Counted from the first letter of the stretch, positions 8,410-17,062 are shown. The stretch is 64,000 nt of DNA from Aphanothece hegewaldii CCALA 016 (GCF_003007785.1 NZ_PXOH01000002.1:62001-126000); one strand, 5' to 3'. Numbers and translations: made by a program. Notes: a model not told the origin generated them from the sequence alone.

Positions 8410-9452
8410 GTCAGACCTTTCGTGAGTTATTAAAAACTATTGGCAGTGGCGTTCATACAGGCAAAGATTTAAGCCGTTCTGAAGCCGCCGAAGCAACACG
8501 TCAAATGTTATTAAAAGAAGCCACCCCCGCGCAAATTGGAGCATTTTTAATCGCACATCGGATCAAGCGTCCGAGTCCAGAAGAACTCGCGGGAATGTTG
8601 GATATTTATGATGAACTGGGGCCACGTTTAGATATTAATCATTTACCCTTTGAAAAACCTGTCGTAATATTCGGTAATCCTTATGACGGAAGAACTCGAA
8701 CCGTTTCCGTATCACCCATTACGACATTAATGTTAGTTGCTTCTGGGGTTCCTGTTGTCTTACATGGCGGGGATATTATGCCGACTAAATATGGTCTTCC
8801 TCTCGTCACTCTTTGGCAAGGTTTAGGTATTGATTTTACCCAAAAAAATTTTACAAAAGCTCAAGAATTTTTAGAAAAAACAGGTCTAACTTTTATTTAT
8901 TTACCTACTCATTTTCCCCTGGCTTATGATTTAGTTCCTTACCGTGATCAAATCGGTAAACGCCCTCCTATTGCCACAATGGAATTAATGTGGTTGCCTT
9001 GTACGGGTAATATTCACCCCATTTCAGGTTATGTTCATCCACCAACTGAAGAACGCTTTCTTAAAACATTTGCTATGAAAGGCATTTCCTATTTTACTTC
9101 GATAAAAGGTTTAGAGGGAAGTTGTGATCTCGCTTGTAGTCGTACAGCAATTATTGGTTTTGGTCAAGGGGGTGAATCGCCGTTTTTTGAACGTTTTTTA
9201 TTAGATCCCCGTGATTATGGATTTTCTCCTACAGATGTTCATTTAGAATCAACAGAACAAGCGATCGCTTTGATGCAAGAATTAATTCAAGGTCAAGATA
9301 ATGAATTAAAAGATGCAGCTATTCTCAATGGTGGCTTTTATCTCTGGCGATGCGGTGTTTGTGATGATTTAAAAGCAGGTTTTGAACAAGCGGAAGTGAT
9401 GTTAAAAGAAGGAAAATTAGCCGAAAAGCTTAAAGAGATGGCTAGTTTGTAA
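8406..9452 (+). CDS. Anthranilate phosphoribosyltransferase-family protein (TrpD2-like)
   Basis: 348 aa. It overlaps ntcB by ATGA, so translation is coupled. The N-terminal helical bundle (LSRSEAAEATRQMLLKEATP, then AQIGAFLIAHRIK) and the following alpha/beta domain belong to the class-III nucleoside-phosphorylase/TrpD fold. The glycine-rich PRPP loop of real TrpD (GTGGD) is not evident: the matching place reads VIFGNPYDGRTRTVSVSP, as in TrpD2/YbiB-like proteins. Anthranilate phosphoribosyl transfer is therefore doubtful. Because of the shared NtcA promoter I infer a role in nitrogen assimilation. A comparable gene next to ntcB (nirB of Synechococcus PCC 7942) comes to mind, but whether it belongs to this family I cannot check. 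Confidence 0.8.
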   Translation: MSQTFRELLKTIGSGVHTGKDLSRSEAAEATRQMLLKEATPAQIGAFLIAHRIKRPSPEELAGMLDIYDELGPRLDINHLPFEKPVVIFGNPYDGRTRTVSVSPITTLMLVASGVPVVLHGGDIMPTKYGLPLVTLWQGLGIDFTQKNFTKAQEFLEKTGLTFIYLPTHFPLAYDLVPYRDQIGKRPPIATMELMWLPCTGNIHPISGYVHPPTEERFLKTFAMKGISYFTSIKGLEGSCDLACSRTAIIGFGQGGESPFFERFLLDPRDYGFSPTDVHLESTEQAIALMQELIQGQDNELKDAAILNGGFYLWRCGVCDDLKAGFEQAEVMLKEGKLAEKLKEMASL

Positions 9453-9962
9453 TTATTTTTTCCGCCTTCTAGGAATAAGAGGAAGTTGTGAAGGTTCATA
9501 AGCTTTTAATCCTTCATCACCTGTTAAAATTTCTACTCTATATCCTGAACGTGAGTAATAATCTGCTACTCGTGTAATGGTTGCATCGCCTAAAGATAAT
9601 TTTTGTTTAGCAAGTTCTGGAAATTCATCTGCTAATTCTTTTAATTTTTCTGCATCCCATAAATGCGATTGTTCTGTAAAAGCTGCCCAAGGAGTTGTAT
9701 TATCTACTGTCAATTTTATTAATTTAGCAAATTCTTGAGCCGTTTCATAGCGTTTACTAGAAGCTTGTGAGATATGATTTCCAGTTTCTATAATTGCAGC
9801 TAAAGGTAAGACAAACGTTGTTTTTTCTGCTTCTTCTTTGTTTAAAATCTCATCCACTTTTTCTTTATTCCATGAATTTTGTTGAGTGCCACAAGTTTCT
9901 TTTCCAGAAACTTCCAGTAAAACACATAAAATTGAAGTATCAATAATTAAAACTTTCTTCAT
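9453..9962 (-). CDS. PIN-domain-like protein
   Basis: 169 aa. The acidic residues of a PIN ribonuclease fold are in order: IIDTSIL at the N-terminus (Asp8), an AAIIETGNHI helix (Glu, about 59), KLSLGDATITRVADYY (Asp, about 126) and EILTGDEGLKAYEP (Asp, about 148). PIN domains cleave RNA with two Mg ions; many are toxins. The C-terminus is basic (PRRRKK). The gene begins 8 bp after the AAA ATPase stop and is clearly in the same operon. Its stop abuts the trpD2 stop with no gap. No small antitoxin gene is visible beside it. Confidence 0.72.
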   Translation of the reverse strand: MKKVLIIDTSILCVLLEVSGKETCGTQQNSWNKEKVDEILNKEEAEKTTFVLPLAAIIETGNHISQASSKRYETAQEFAKLIKLTVDNTTPWAAFTEQSHLWDAEKLKELADEFPELAKQKLSLGDATITRVADYYSRSGYRVEILTGDEGLKAYEPSQLPLIPRRRKK

Positions 9963-9970
9963 ATTTAATA

Positions 9971-11227
9971 CTACTTCATTCGGTCAAGACTATCTTCAAT
10001 GAGTCCTTGAGTAGTAATTTTTCCTAGCGTACCAGATGCCATCAATTTTGGTAAATTTTCAATTTCATCTAGAGGAGTAATAACACTATCTCCTGTTTCT
10101 ATATCTCGATGCACAACCATAACAAAAGGGATAAAATCTGGATCTAGTTGATCAAGTAAAGCAGGATTATGAGTTGTTACTAAAACATCTATTTTTCTCT
10201 CTTGTCCAATTTCTCTCAACATTTTTAAAAGTAAACCTGTACGTGATGGATGTAAACCATTATCAACTTCTTCAATAACAATTTGACTACCTTCAGGGCG
10301 AGTTAACATTGCTGTTAAGATAGCTAAAAACCTGAGAGTACCATCTGACATAGCTCTAGCATCTATTATTGTTGATTTTTTATTTTTTTTCCACGATTCC
10401 TCACAATACAACATAGCATCACTACCTAATATTCCAACTGGTTCAGCCCATATTCTTTGAATATCTTTCTCTGGAAGCTGTTTAATATATTTGAGAATAA
10501 TATTATTTATTTCTTGTTGTTTTTCTTTAGGCAATGCTGAGAGAAAACCCGCTATATTAGAAGCATCACTCTCAAGATTTTTCGATAAGGGTGAATAATT
10601 CCTCATGTGAGAAGGAATTGGATTAAAAACAAAAATAGTTTTGATAACAGACATACTAAGAAAAGATTTTAACATTTTATGTCGATCATTATCAAATCCA
10701 AAAAAATCAATTTCACTGAACTCATTATGTAACTTACTGCATTGATGCGGTGGATCTTCATAAATATAAAATGTTTCTTCTATCTGAGATTCTAAATTAT
10801 CTTTTTCAGCAGAAATACCAAGACTTATATTGCTATATTTATCAATATAAAGATCTTGCTTCAATAAATTAATATCTGAATTAGGCTTGATTAATGTAAT
10901 TGATTCCGATAACATATCGTTTAAAGCAGGCCCACAATCAAGGGTATAAAGATAATCTTCTTCAGAATTTTCCCCTGACACTAAAACTTTGAGAATAAAA
11001 TTTATTAAGTCTTTATCTTTACGGGTTACCCATTTCAAACCACCTCGAATTTCTGGCCAAATTTGCTCAATAGATTGACCACTTGCTAACTTTTGTAAAA
11101 AACTCAAAGCATCAACAAGATTAGATTTACCACTTGCATTAGTTCCAATGACTACTGTTAGTGGGTCAAAATATAAAGTTGCTTGATGAAAACTTTTCCA
11201 GTCTTGTAAAATTAGTTGTTTAATCAT
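9971..11227 (-). CDS. AAA15/AAA21-type ATPase (SMC/RecF-like, OLD-related)
   Basis: 418 aa. ABC-class ATPase motifs appear in order: Walker A VIGTNASGKSNLVDAL (about 27-42), a signature-like ARAMSDGTLRFLAILTAML (about 294-312), Walker B SQIVIEEVDNGLHPS, and a switch histidine in VLVTTHNPALLDQL. A variable insertion takes up the middle, as in the AAA15/AAA21 families (COG1106/COG4637). Such ATPases often sense DNA or phage products and work with an effector nuclease encoded next door. Here the partner is the PIN-like gene 8 bp downstream. There is no TOPRIM domain, so it is not an OLD nuclease itself, and it is not one of the named AAA15 systems that I can identify. Confidence 0.8.
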   Translation of the reverse strand: MIKQLILQDWKSFHQATLYFDPLTVVIGTNASGKSNLVDALSFLQKLASGQSIEQIWPEIRGGLKWVTRKDKDLINFILKVLVSGENSEEDYLYTLDCGPALNDMLSESITLIKPNSDINLLKQDLYIDKYSNISLGISAEKDNLESQIEETFYIYEDPPHQCSKLHNEFSEIDFFGFDNDRHKMLKSFLSMSVIKTIFVFNPIPSHMRNYSPLSKNLESDASNIAGFLSALPKEKQQEINNIILKYIKQLPEKDIQRIWAEPVGILGSDAMLYCEESWKKNKKSTIIDARAMSDGTLRFLAILTAMLTRPEGSQIVIEEVDNGLHPSRTGLLLKMLREIGQERKIDVLVTTHNPALLDQLDPDFIPFVMVVHRDIETGDSVITPLDEIENLPKLMASGTLGKITTQGLIEDSLDRMK

Positions 11228-11426
11228 AATAAATTTAATAGTAGATCAAGAGTCAGTATCACTCTACATACATTGATCATAGCTATAACAGGCTTACAGT
11301 ACAGTAATATAATTTCCAAGCGCGACTAATTGCTTTATCGGAGATTGCCGAAATTTTCCGGAAAACCATCTCGCACTACTGAAGTAATACATAACGTAAT
11401 ATTAAAGGACACAGGAATAAAATTTT

Positions 11427-11624
11427 ATGTTGTTGGGTCAAATTCTACTTAGAAAACAATGGATTTCCCCCAATCAGTTAGAAAGAACGGTGTATCAACA
11501 ACAAAAAAGCCCACGCAAATTAGGTGAAATAATGCTGCAAGAAGGTTTTATCGCCGAAGACCAGTTAGAACAAGCATTAAAAGAACAATACTGGCGGCGT
11601 AATGGATATTGGGTAATTGACTAA
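11427..11624 (+). CDS. Stand-alone MshEN-like small protein
   Basis: 65 aa. Two copies of the MshEN half-motif are visible: LLGQILLRKQWISPNQLERT and KLGEIMLQEGFIAEDQLEQA. This motif normally forms the N-terminal regulatory domain of PilB/GspE/MshE assembly ATPases, where it can bind cyclic di-GMP. Here it stands alone with a short aromatic tail (YWRRNGYWVID) and no ATPase. I infer a small ligand-sensing or adaptor protein. It is followed directly by a terminator, so it is probably monocistronic. The divergent neighbour is the AAA/PIN operon. Confidence 0.65.
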   Translation: MLLGQILLRKQWISPNQLERTVYQQQKSPRKLGEIMLQEGFIAEDQLEQALKEQYWRRNGYWVID

Positions 11625-11636
11625 TAAGCGTCTAAG

Positions 11637-11682
11637 AAGGGTAGATGATCAAGTTCTACCCTTGAGAATTATTAATTTTTTT
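11637..11682 (+). terminator. Rho-independent terminator after the MshEN-like gene
   Basis: The arms AAGGGTAGA and TCTACCCTT (9 bp, 9-base loop, 11637-11663) are followed by an AT-rich stretch ending in AATTTTTTT at 11674-11682. It begins 13 bp after the stop codon. Confidence 0.75.
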
Positions 11683-11780
11683 GGGCATATTAAGGGTAAC
11701 TGATTAAATTAACTTAATTTTTTCCATAAAAACGAAAAAAAAAGGTAATGATCCAGTAAGAGCTTAAAAACGCTGAATTT

Positions 11781-13502
11781 ATGAATGCCCATTCAAACAA
11801 ACGTGTCAACTTTCTTTCTGGTGTAACAGCGATCGGATTTTTCCTCTTAAGTTCTTGTAATCCTAATAACAATCAGTCGAATTCTATCGAGCAAGGATTT
11901 GAAGTTAAATTTCTCGTCGGTAGTGCATTAGAACAATTTTGTAATCAAGCAGCGACTCAGTTCAATCAACAGAAACCAAAATTAGATAATGGAAAAGAAT
12001 TTTATTTAAAATGTGAAGCGAAAGGAAGTGGTGATGTTGTTAATAATATTGTCACTTTAGCTAAACAGTTACAACAAGGAATAATTAAAGCAGATGCGCC
12101 CGAATTTCCCAGTTTAATCTCGACGGATGGCGAAATCTATCACGCCCAACTAAAATATCAAATCGAGCAACTTTTCCCAGGACAAAACTATATTCCTGAA
12201 ATTACAGATTCACCTTTATTAGCTAACAGTCCAATGGTGTTTATGGTAGCGGCTGATGTTGCACCAGCATTACGCAAACAAACCAATATTTTTAAAGAGT
12301 TAGAAACAGCAAAAACCTATCAAGATATTGAGGCAAATAGTCCAGCATTACCTATTTATTACGTCCATGCTGCGCCGACTCGTTCTAATTCTGGTTTACA
12401 AACATTAATTGCACAATTTGTCGATGTATCGGGGAAACGTCCAGAACAATTAACAGTAGCAGATATTCAGAAATATCAACCCCAAGTACAAAAGATTCAA
12501 AGTAAAGTAACACGTTATGGAATTTCGACCAATTCTCTAGCGAAAGATATGGTCAAAAATGGCTCATTTTGGGCATCTATTGGCTCAGTTTATGAGTCTT
12601 CTGTAATTGAAGCTAATTCAAGTCAAAACACAACACAAACTCGTTATGAGGCAATTTATCCCCAGGCAACTTTTACCTCAAATATGCGGGCAATTCTTCC
12701 AAATGCACCTTGGGTAAATGCTGATGAAAAAGCAGCATCTGAAAAAGTAATTGAGTATTTACGTTCTCCCCAAGGGCAAAAAATAGCCACAGATTTAGGG
12801 TTACGTCCAGGTGTACCAGGAATAGAATTAGGGGCGAAGTTTTCCCCACAATTTGGCGTAGATCCTAATGCTAAATATGACTCATTAAGAGCGCCTAAAC
12901 CAGAGGTAGTCAATGGGATGTTAAAATCATGGCAAGACTACGCGAAAAAACCATCTCAAGTAGTTATAGTTGTTGATTCTTCGGGTTCAATGGAGGGAAA
13001 TAAATTACCATCCGTTCAAAATACTTTAAATAATTATATCAATAGTTTGGGTCCCAAAGAAAAGGTCGCTTTAATCGATTTTGATAGCGAAATCCGTCAA
13101 GCTGTAATCGTTGATGGTACACCCCAAGGAAAAAACACAGGATTACAGTTTATTTCGGGCTTAAAGGCTTATGGAGGGACGCGGTTATATGATGCTACAT
13201 TAGACGCGAGAAACTGGTTACAGAAGAATTTAAAGCCAAATGCGATTAATGCAGTTATTGTTTTAACAGATGGCGAAGATTCAGGATCAAAGATTTCTTT
13301 AGAAACTCTAAATCAAGAATTGCAAAAAAGCGGTTTTAATTCGGATCAAAGAATTGCATTTTTTACCATTGGTTACGGAAATGAAGGGGAATTTAACCCA
13401 GATGTTTTAAAGCAAATTGCTAATACTAATGGTGGTTATTATCGAAAAGGTGATCCTGAAACAATATCTACGGTGATGTCAGATTTACAATTAGAATTCT
13501 AG
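11781..13502 (+). CDS. Lipoprotein with solute-binding domain fused to a VWA domain
   Basis: 573 aa. The lipobox LLSSC places the acylated cysteine at residue 26. Residues about 40-370 form a type-2 periplasmic binding fold of the extracellular-solute-binding kind, with KFLVGSALEQFCNQAATQFN at the N-terminus, a PTRSNSGLQTL ligand-loop motif and EYLRSPQGQKIATDLGLRPG near its end. A von Willebrand A domain fills about 392-570 with a complete MIDAS: VVIVVDSSGSMEG (DxSxS), AYGGTRLYDA (Thr) and VLTDGEDSGS (Asp). It should be a surface or periplasmic metal-dependent binding protein. It heads a three-gene cluster whose third member is a second binding protein with the same PTRSNSG motif. The ligand is unknown. 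Confidence 0.85.
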   Translation: MNAHSNKRVNFLSGVTAIGFFLLSSCNPNNNQSNSIEQGFEVKFLVGSALEQFCNQAATQFNQQKPKLDNGKEFYLKCEAKGSGDVVNNIVTLAKQLQQGIIKADAPEFPSLISTDGEIYHAQLKYQIEQLFPGQNYIPEITDSPLLANSPMVFMVAADVAPALRKQTNIFKELETAKTYQDIEANSPALPIYYVHAAPTRSNSGLQTLIAQFVDVSGKRPEQLTVADIQKYQPQVQKIQSKVTRYGISTNSLAKDMVKNGSFWASIGSVYESSVIEANSSQNTTQTRYEAIYPQATFTSNMRAILPNAPWVNADEKAASEKVIEYLRSPQGQKIATDLGLRPGVPGIELGAKFSPQFGVDPNAKYDSLRAPKPEVVNGMLKSWQDYAKKPSQVVIVVDSSGSMEGNKLPSVQNTLNNYINSLGPKEKVALIDFDSEIRQAVIVDGTPQGKNTGLQFISGLKAYGGTRLYDATLDARNWLQKNLKPNAINAVIVLTDGEDSGSKISLETLNQELQKSGFNSDQRIAFFTIGYGNEGEFNPDVLKQIANTNGGYYRKGDPETISTVMSDLQLEF

Positions 13503-13510
13503 AAACTAAT

Positions 13511-14236
13511 ATGCTGAAATTTGCTAATCCTTTTGATTATCCATTGGCTATTTTAATTGGTGGTGTTTCTTTAATCATTGGAGTTAGGTTTATAGGAATT
13601 CCTAATCTAATTATTTTACCCACTGCTGCGGCTGTAGCCACAGGAAGTGCAGTTTTAATTAAATATAGAGAACCCAATGCAGAAAAAATAGCTAAACAAC
13701 AACTCGAAAAAGAATTACAACAGATTAAAATCTTAGCACAAGGAATTGTGAGTAAATCGGAAAATTTGCGCCAAGAAGCTAATCAATCTTTGACTTTAGG
13801 CGATTTTCAATTAGATTTATTAGTTGCTATTCAAACGGCTTGCGATCGCATTAACGAACTTCCAGAAAAAATCGATATACTGAGTCAAAAAATTTCTCAC
13901 TCAGACTCTCTTCTTTCTGCAGAAGAATTAGAATTACAGCTACAAGAAATACAGAAAAAAATTCCTTTATCTTCAGGAGTAGCGAAACAAGAGTTAGAAC
14001 AATTAGCTAATAGTTTAAGACGCAATATACAACTAGCCAAAACAGGAAAAGACACCCGTCAAGCACAAATATTAAATTTACATACGCTAGTGCAAAATTC
14101 AGCAGGCATTTTACAAGAGTTACAGAATAAACTCAGAACATCTAATCTAAATAATTCTGATGATCTTAGAGAATTACAAGAGTTAAGTAAAGAACTCAAA
14201 CAAGTTCAAGATAACGTTAATATTTTAATTCACTAA
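13511..14236 (+). CDS. Membrane-anchored coiled-coil protein of unknown function
   Basis: 241 aa. Two short hydrophobic stretches (about 10-28 and 30-50) form a membrane hairpin. The rest is helical and rich in Gln, Glu, Leu and Lys, with heptad-like patterning (for example KQQLEKELQQIKILAQGIV and LRELQELSKELKQVQDNVNI). This predicts a long coiled coil on the cytoplasmic side. I do not recognise the family; a loose resemblance to TelA/toxic-anion-type helical proteins is only an impression. It starts 8 bp after the VWA lipoprotein gene and ends 19 bp before the next binding protein, so all three form an operon. Confidence 0.7.
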   Translation: MLKFANPFDYPLAILIGGVSLIIGVRFIGIPNLIILPTAAAVATGSAVLIKYREPNAEKIAKQQLEKELQQIKILAQGIVSKSENLRQEANQSLTLGDFQLDLLVAIQTACDRINELPEKIDILSQKISHSDSLLSAEELELQLQEIQKKIPLSSGVAKQELEQLANSLRRNIQLAKTGKDTRQAQILNLHTLVQNSAGILQELQNKLRTSNLNNSDDLRELQELSKELKQVQDNVNILIH

Positions 14237-14255
14237 AACGCCAAAAACTCAATTT

Positions 14256-15338
14256 ATGTCAAACAAAAAAACTAAAAAAATAATTATATCTACTCTCATA
14301 GCAGCCACATCATTAGGATTAGCTTATCTCCCCATACCTGGAATCAATCAAACCCTTTATGTGGTTAGTGGTAGCGAATTAACGGAACCATTAAATCAAA
14401 TAGAAACTCGATTTGAGCAAGAAAATCCGAATATTAAATTAGAACTAAAGTTTCAAGGTTCACAGGATATTGTTAATAAATATATTGACGATAAAAATGA
14501 TTTTAAACCCACTATTTTAATTCCAGCATCTGCAGAATTTTTAGATGAAATAAAACAACGTTGGCAAAATCAAAATGATCCTTTTTATGAAAAACCCGAA
14601 AGTATTGCCAAAACTTTTTTAGTCGGTATCGCATGGCCAGAAAGAGGTAAAATATTATTTCCTGATGGTCAATTTGCATGGAATAAATTAGAAAAAGCAA
14701 TGATAGCAGGTAACTGGCAAAAAATAGGAGGTCAAAATAATTGGGGTAGTTTTGATTTTTTAATTACTGATCCGACTCGTTCTAATAGTGGTCAAACTAC
14801 TTTGTTTTTGTGGGTGCAATCTTTAGGAAAACCCCTTAATGATCCACAAATACAAGAATTATTCAGAACCATAAAAAATTCGGTTTATTTGCCACCAAGA
14901 TCCACTGATATTCTACTACAAGAATTTATTACTCGTGGTTCAAATGATGTAGATGTTGCAACAGTCTATGAAAGTATTGCTTTATATCGTTGGCAACAAT
15001 CTCAAATAAATCAAGGAAAACCTTATCAAATTTATTATTTATCTCCCACTATAGAAACAGTAGCAACAGCAGCTATTGTTCGTCGAGATGTTGGAGGAAA
15101 AGAAGCTAAAGCAGCACAAAAATTTATTGAATTTTTAAGAGAACCTGAACAACAAAAAATATTTATAAAATATGGATTTCGTCCTGTTATAAATGGAATT
15201 GATTTACAAACGGTTCCTAATAGTCCTTGGACACAAAATATTCCTGGTTCTGAACTAAATCCCCCAGTTAATACCGTTCAAGTGCCTAATTCTCAAACCA
15301 TCGGAGAAATACAACGTTTGTGGAATCGAGCAAATTAA
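14256..15338 (+). CDS. Membrane-anchored solute-binding domain protein
   Basis: 360 aa. A basic start (SNKKTKKIIIS) and a single hydrophobic segment (about 10-28) act as signal or anchor. The mature part is a type-2 periplasmic binding domain: LYVVSGSELTEPLNQIETRF, FQGSQDIVNKYIDDK, DPTRSNSGQTTLFLWVQSLG, VYESIALYRW and FLREPEQQKIFIKYGFRPV. The architecture parallels the binding half of the VWA lipoprotein two genes upstream (shared PTRSNSG and RSPQ/REPEQQK-type motifs), so the two are paralogous domains, one with and one without VWA. It is probably extracytoplasmic and acts with the coiled-coil protein between them. There is no transporter gene. Confidence 0.8.
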   Translation: MSNKKTKKIIISTLIAATSLGLAYLPIPGINQTLYVVSGSELTEPLNQIETRFEQENPNIKLELKFQGSQDIVNKYIDDKNDFKPTILIPASAEFLDEIKQRWQNQNDPFYEKPESIAKTFLVGIAWPERGKILFPDGQFAWNKLEKAMIAGNWQKIGGQNNWGSFDFLITDPTRSNSGQTTLFLWVQSLGKPLNDPQIQELFRTIKNSVYLPPRSTDILLQEFITRGSNDVDVATVYESIALYRWQQSQINQGKPYQIYYLSPTIETVATAAIVRRDVGGKEAKAAQKFIEFLREPEQQKIFIKYGFRPVINGIDLQTVPNSPWTQNIPGSELNPPVNTVQVPNSQTIGEIQRLWNRAN

Positions 15339-15379
15339 GTTAAAATAATAGAAAATAATTTTGTAAAAATCACAATGCC

Positions 15380-15883
15380 ATGACTGAAATATCCGCAACG
15401 GAAGCCGATTGGAGTCGAGAAGAATTAACAAAATGGTGGGATTCTTCAAGGCAACTTTTAAAAGCTTTACGACAATATCAAAAATTGCAAAAAAAACAAG
15501 GATTTTTTCCTCAAATTATCAAACGATGGTATGTACTGCAACATCGTTTTTGGAGTGTTGTCGCTGGTGCAGATATTCCCATTAATTGTAATATTGAAGG
15601 GGGATTATTAATGCCTCATCCAACTGGTATTGTTATTCATCCATCAGCAGTTATTGGTCCTAATTGTTTAATCTTACAGCAAGTAACAATTGTCGGAAAT
15701 GTACAAATAGGCGGACACGTGGATATTGGTGCAGGTGCTAAAATTATTCGACCTGTTAAAATTGGAAATCATGCCAAAATCGGGGCTAATGCTGTGGTTT
15801 TATCTGATGTTCCTGATGGTGCAACGGCTGTTGGAATTCCTGCTAAAATTATTACTAAATCTTCTGAATCAATTTTACTTTAA
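15380..15883 (+). CDS. Serine O-acetyltransferase-like hexapeptide acyltransferase
   Basis: 167 aa. A helical N-terminus (about 1-65) is followed by a left-handed beta-helix of hexapeptide repeats: PHPTGIVIHPSAVIGPNCLI, then VTIVGNVQIGGHVDIGAGAK, and closing DVPDGATAVGIPAKII. The HPTGIVIHP segment carries the histidines expected in SAT-type enzymes. The protein is shorter than housekeeping CysE (about 250 aa) and resembles the short EpsC/SAT group. The expected reaction is acetyl-CoA plus L-serine to O-acetylserine, but another acceptor, such as a sugar, is possible. The aminotransferase gene begins 12 bp downstream. Confidence 0.78.
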   Translation: MTEISATEADWSREELTKWWDSSRQLLKALRQYQKLQKKQGFFPQIIKRWYVLQHRFWSVVAGADIPINCNIEGGLLMPHPTGIVIHPSAVIGPNCLILQQVTIVGNVQIGGHVDIGAGAKIIRPVKIGNHAKIGANAVVLSDVPDGATAVGIPAKIITKSSESILL

Positions 15884-15895
15884 AATATTTTATTT

Positions 15896-17062
15896 ATGAA
15901 TTTATTTATCTCGCGTATGGAGGGCGTACAGACTCCAATTATCCCTGTAGTTGGACAGCTAATTAAAGAAAATCCAGGCACAATTTCTTTAGGTCAAGGT
16001 ATCGTTTCTTATAATCCTCCATCAGAATCAATTGAATTTATTACAGCCTTTTTAGCCGACCCTGATAATCATAAATATAAAGCGGTTCAAGGAATACAAC
16101 CTCTTTTATCAGCCATTGAAGTCAAACTAAAAGAAGATAATAATATTCATCTGACCTTACAGCAAAGAATTGTCGTTACAGCCGGGGGAAATATGGCTTA
16201 TATGAATGCCATATTAGCGATTACCTCACCAGGTGATGAAATTATTCTTAATACGCCTTATTATTTTAATCATGAGATGGCGATTATGATGGCTGATTGT
16301 CGTCCAGTATTAGTAAAAACTGATGAAAATTATCAGCTTTGTCCTGATGCTATAGAAGCAGCGATTACCGATAAAACAAAAGCAGTTGTTACGATTTCTC
16401 CCAATAATCCGACAGGTGTTGTTTATGATGAATCACTTTTAAGAAAAGTTAATGAAATCTGTAAAAGCAAAGGTATTTATCATATCAATGATGAAGTCTA
16501 CGAGTATTTTACATACGAAGGTAATAAACATTTTTCCCCTGGTTCAATAATGGGGAGTCAAGATTATACAATTTCTCTGTATAGTTTATCTAAAGCCTAT
16601 GGTTTTGCTAGTTGGCGTATTGGATATATGATTATTCCTGAACATTTATTTGTTGGGATTAATAAAATCCAAGATACAATTATCATTTGTCCCCCAGTTA
16701 TTTCTCAATATGCAGCATTAGGCGCGTTAAAAGCTGGAAAAAACTACTGTAAAGAACATTTAGAAAAAATTACGGCTGTGCGAAAGATTGTTTTAGAATC
16801 CTTACAATCTTTAAAGGATTTATGTACAATTACTCCCGCAAATGGGGCGTTTTATTTTTTCCTGAAAGTTAATTGCGATCTTGATGATTTTATGCTAGTT
16901 AAAACCCTCATAGAACACTATAAAGTAGCTGTTTTACCTGGTTCAACTTTTGGGATGAAAGAAGGTTGTTATCTTAGATTAGCTTATGGTGCATTACAAC
17001 CCGAAACCGCCGCCGAAGGTATGGGAAGATTTGTTAAAGGTTTGCCAGAAATTTTAAGATAA
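15896..17062 (+). CDS. PLP-dependent class I/II aminotransferase
   Basis: 388 aa, fold-type I. Visible landmarks: SLGQGIVSYNPP near the substrate-binding N-terminus, YKAVQGIQPLLSAI, TAGGNMAYMNAIL for the phosphate cup, SPNNPTGVVYD (the Asn contacting PLP), NDEVYEYFTYEG (Asp and Tyr), the Schiff-base lysine in YSLSKAYGFASWRIGYM, and a C-terminal CYLRLAYGAL with the carboxylate-binding Arg. The subgroup is aspartate/aromatic aminotransferase-like; the substrates are unassigned. It follows the acetyltransferase by 12 bp, which may point to amino-acid (Ser/Cys) metabolism. Confidence 0.85.
   Translation: MNLFISRMEGVQTPIIPVVGQLIKENPGTISLGQGIVSYNPPSESIEFITAFLADPDNHKYKAVQGIQPLLSAIEVKLKEDNNIHLTLQQRIVVTAGGNMAYMNAILAITSPGDEIILNTPYYFNHEMAIMMADCRPVLVKTDENYQLCPDAIEAAITDKTKAVVTISPNNPTGVVYDESLLRKVNEICKSKGIYHINDEVYEYFTYEGNKHFSPGSIMGSQDYTISLYSLSKAYGFASWRIGYMIIPEHLFVGINKIQDTIIICPPVISQYAALGALKAGKNYCKEHLEKITAVRKIVLESLQSLKDLCTITPANGAFYFFLKVNCDLDDFMLVKTLIEHYKVAVLPGSTFGMKEGCYLRLAYGALQPETAAEGMGRFVKGLPEILR

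Noticed and set aside
8406-9452. Naming the gene trpD
   Set aside because: The PRPP-binding glycine loop is not recognisable and the context is nitrogen control, so only the family relation is claimed.
9453-11227. Assignment of the AAA-PIN pair to the PARIS, Septu or Gabija systems
   Set aside because: The effector is PIN-like, not TOPRIM/DUF4435, HNH or UvrD-like, and the ATPase lacks a TOPRIM domain.
11228-11426. Possible tRNA or small RNA in the AAA/MshEN-like divergent gap
   Set aside because: No cloverleaf arms, T-loop GTTCRA motif or known cyanobacterial small-RNA motif could be found by eye.
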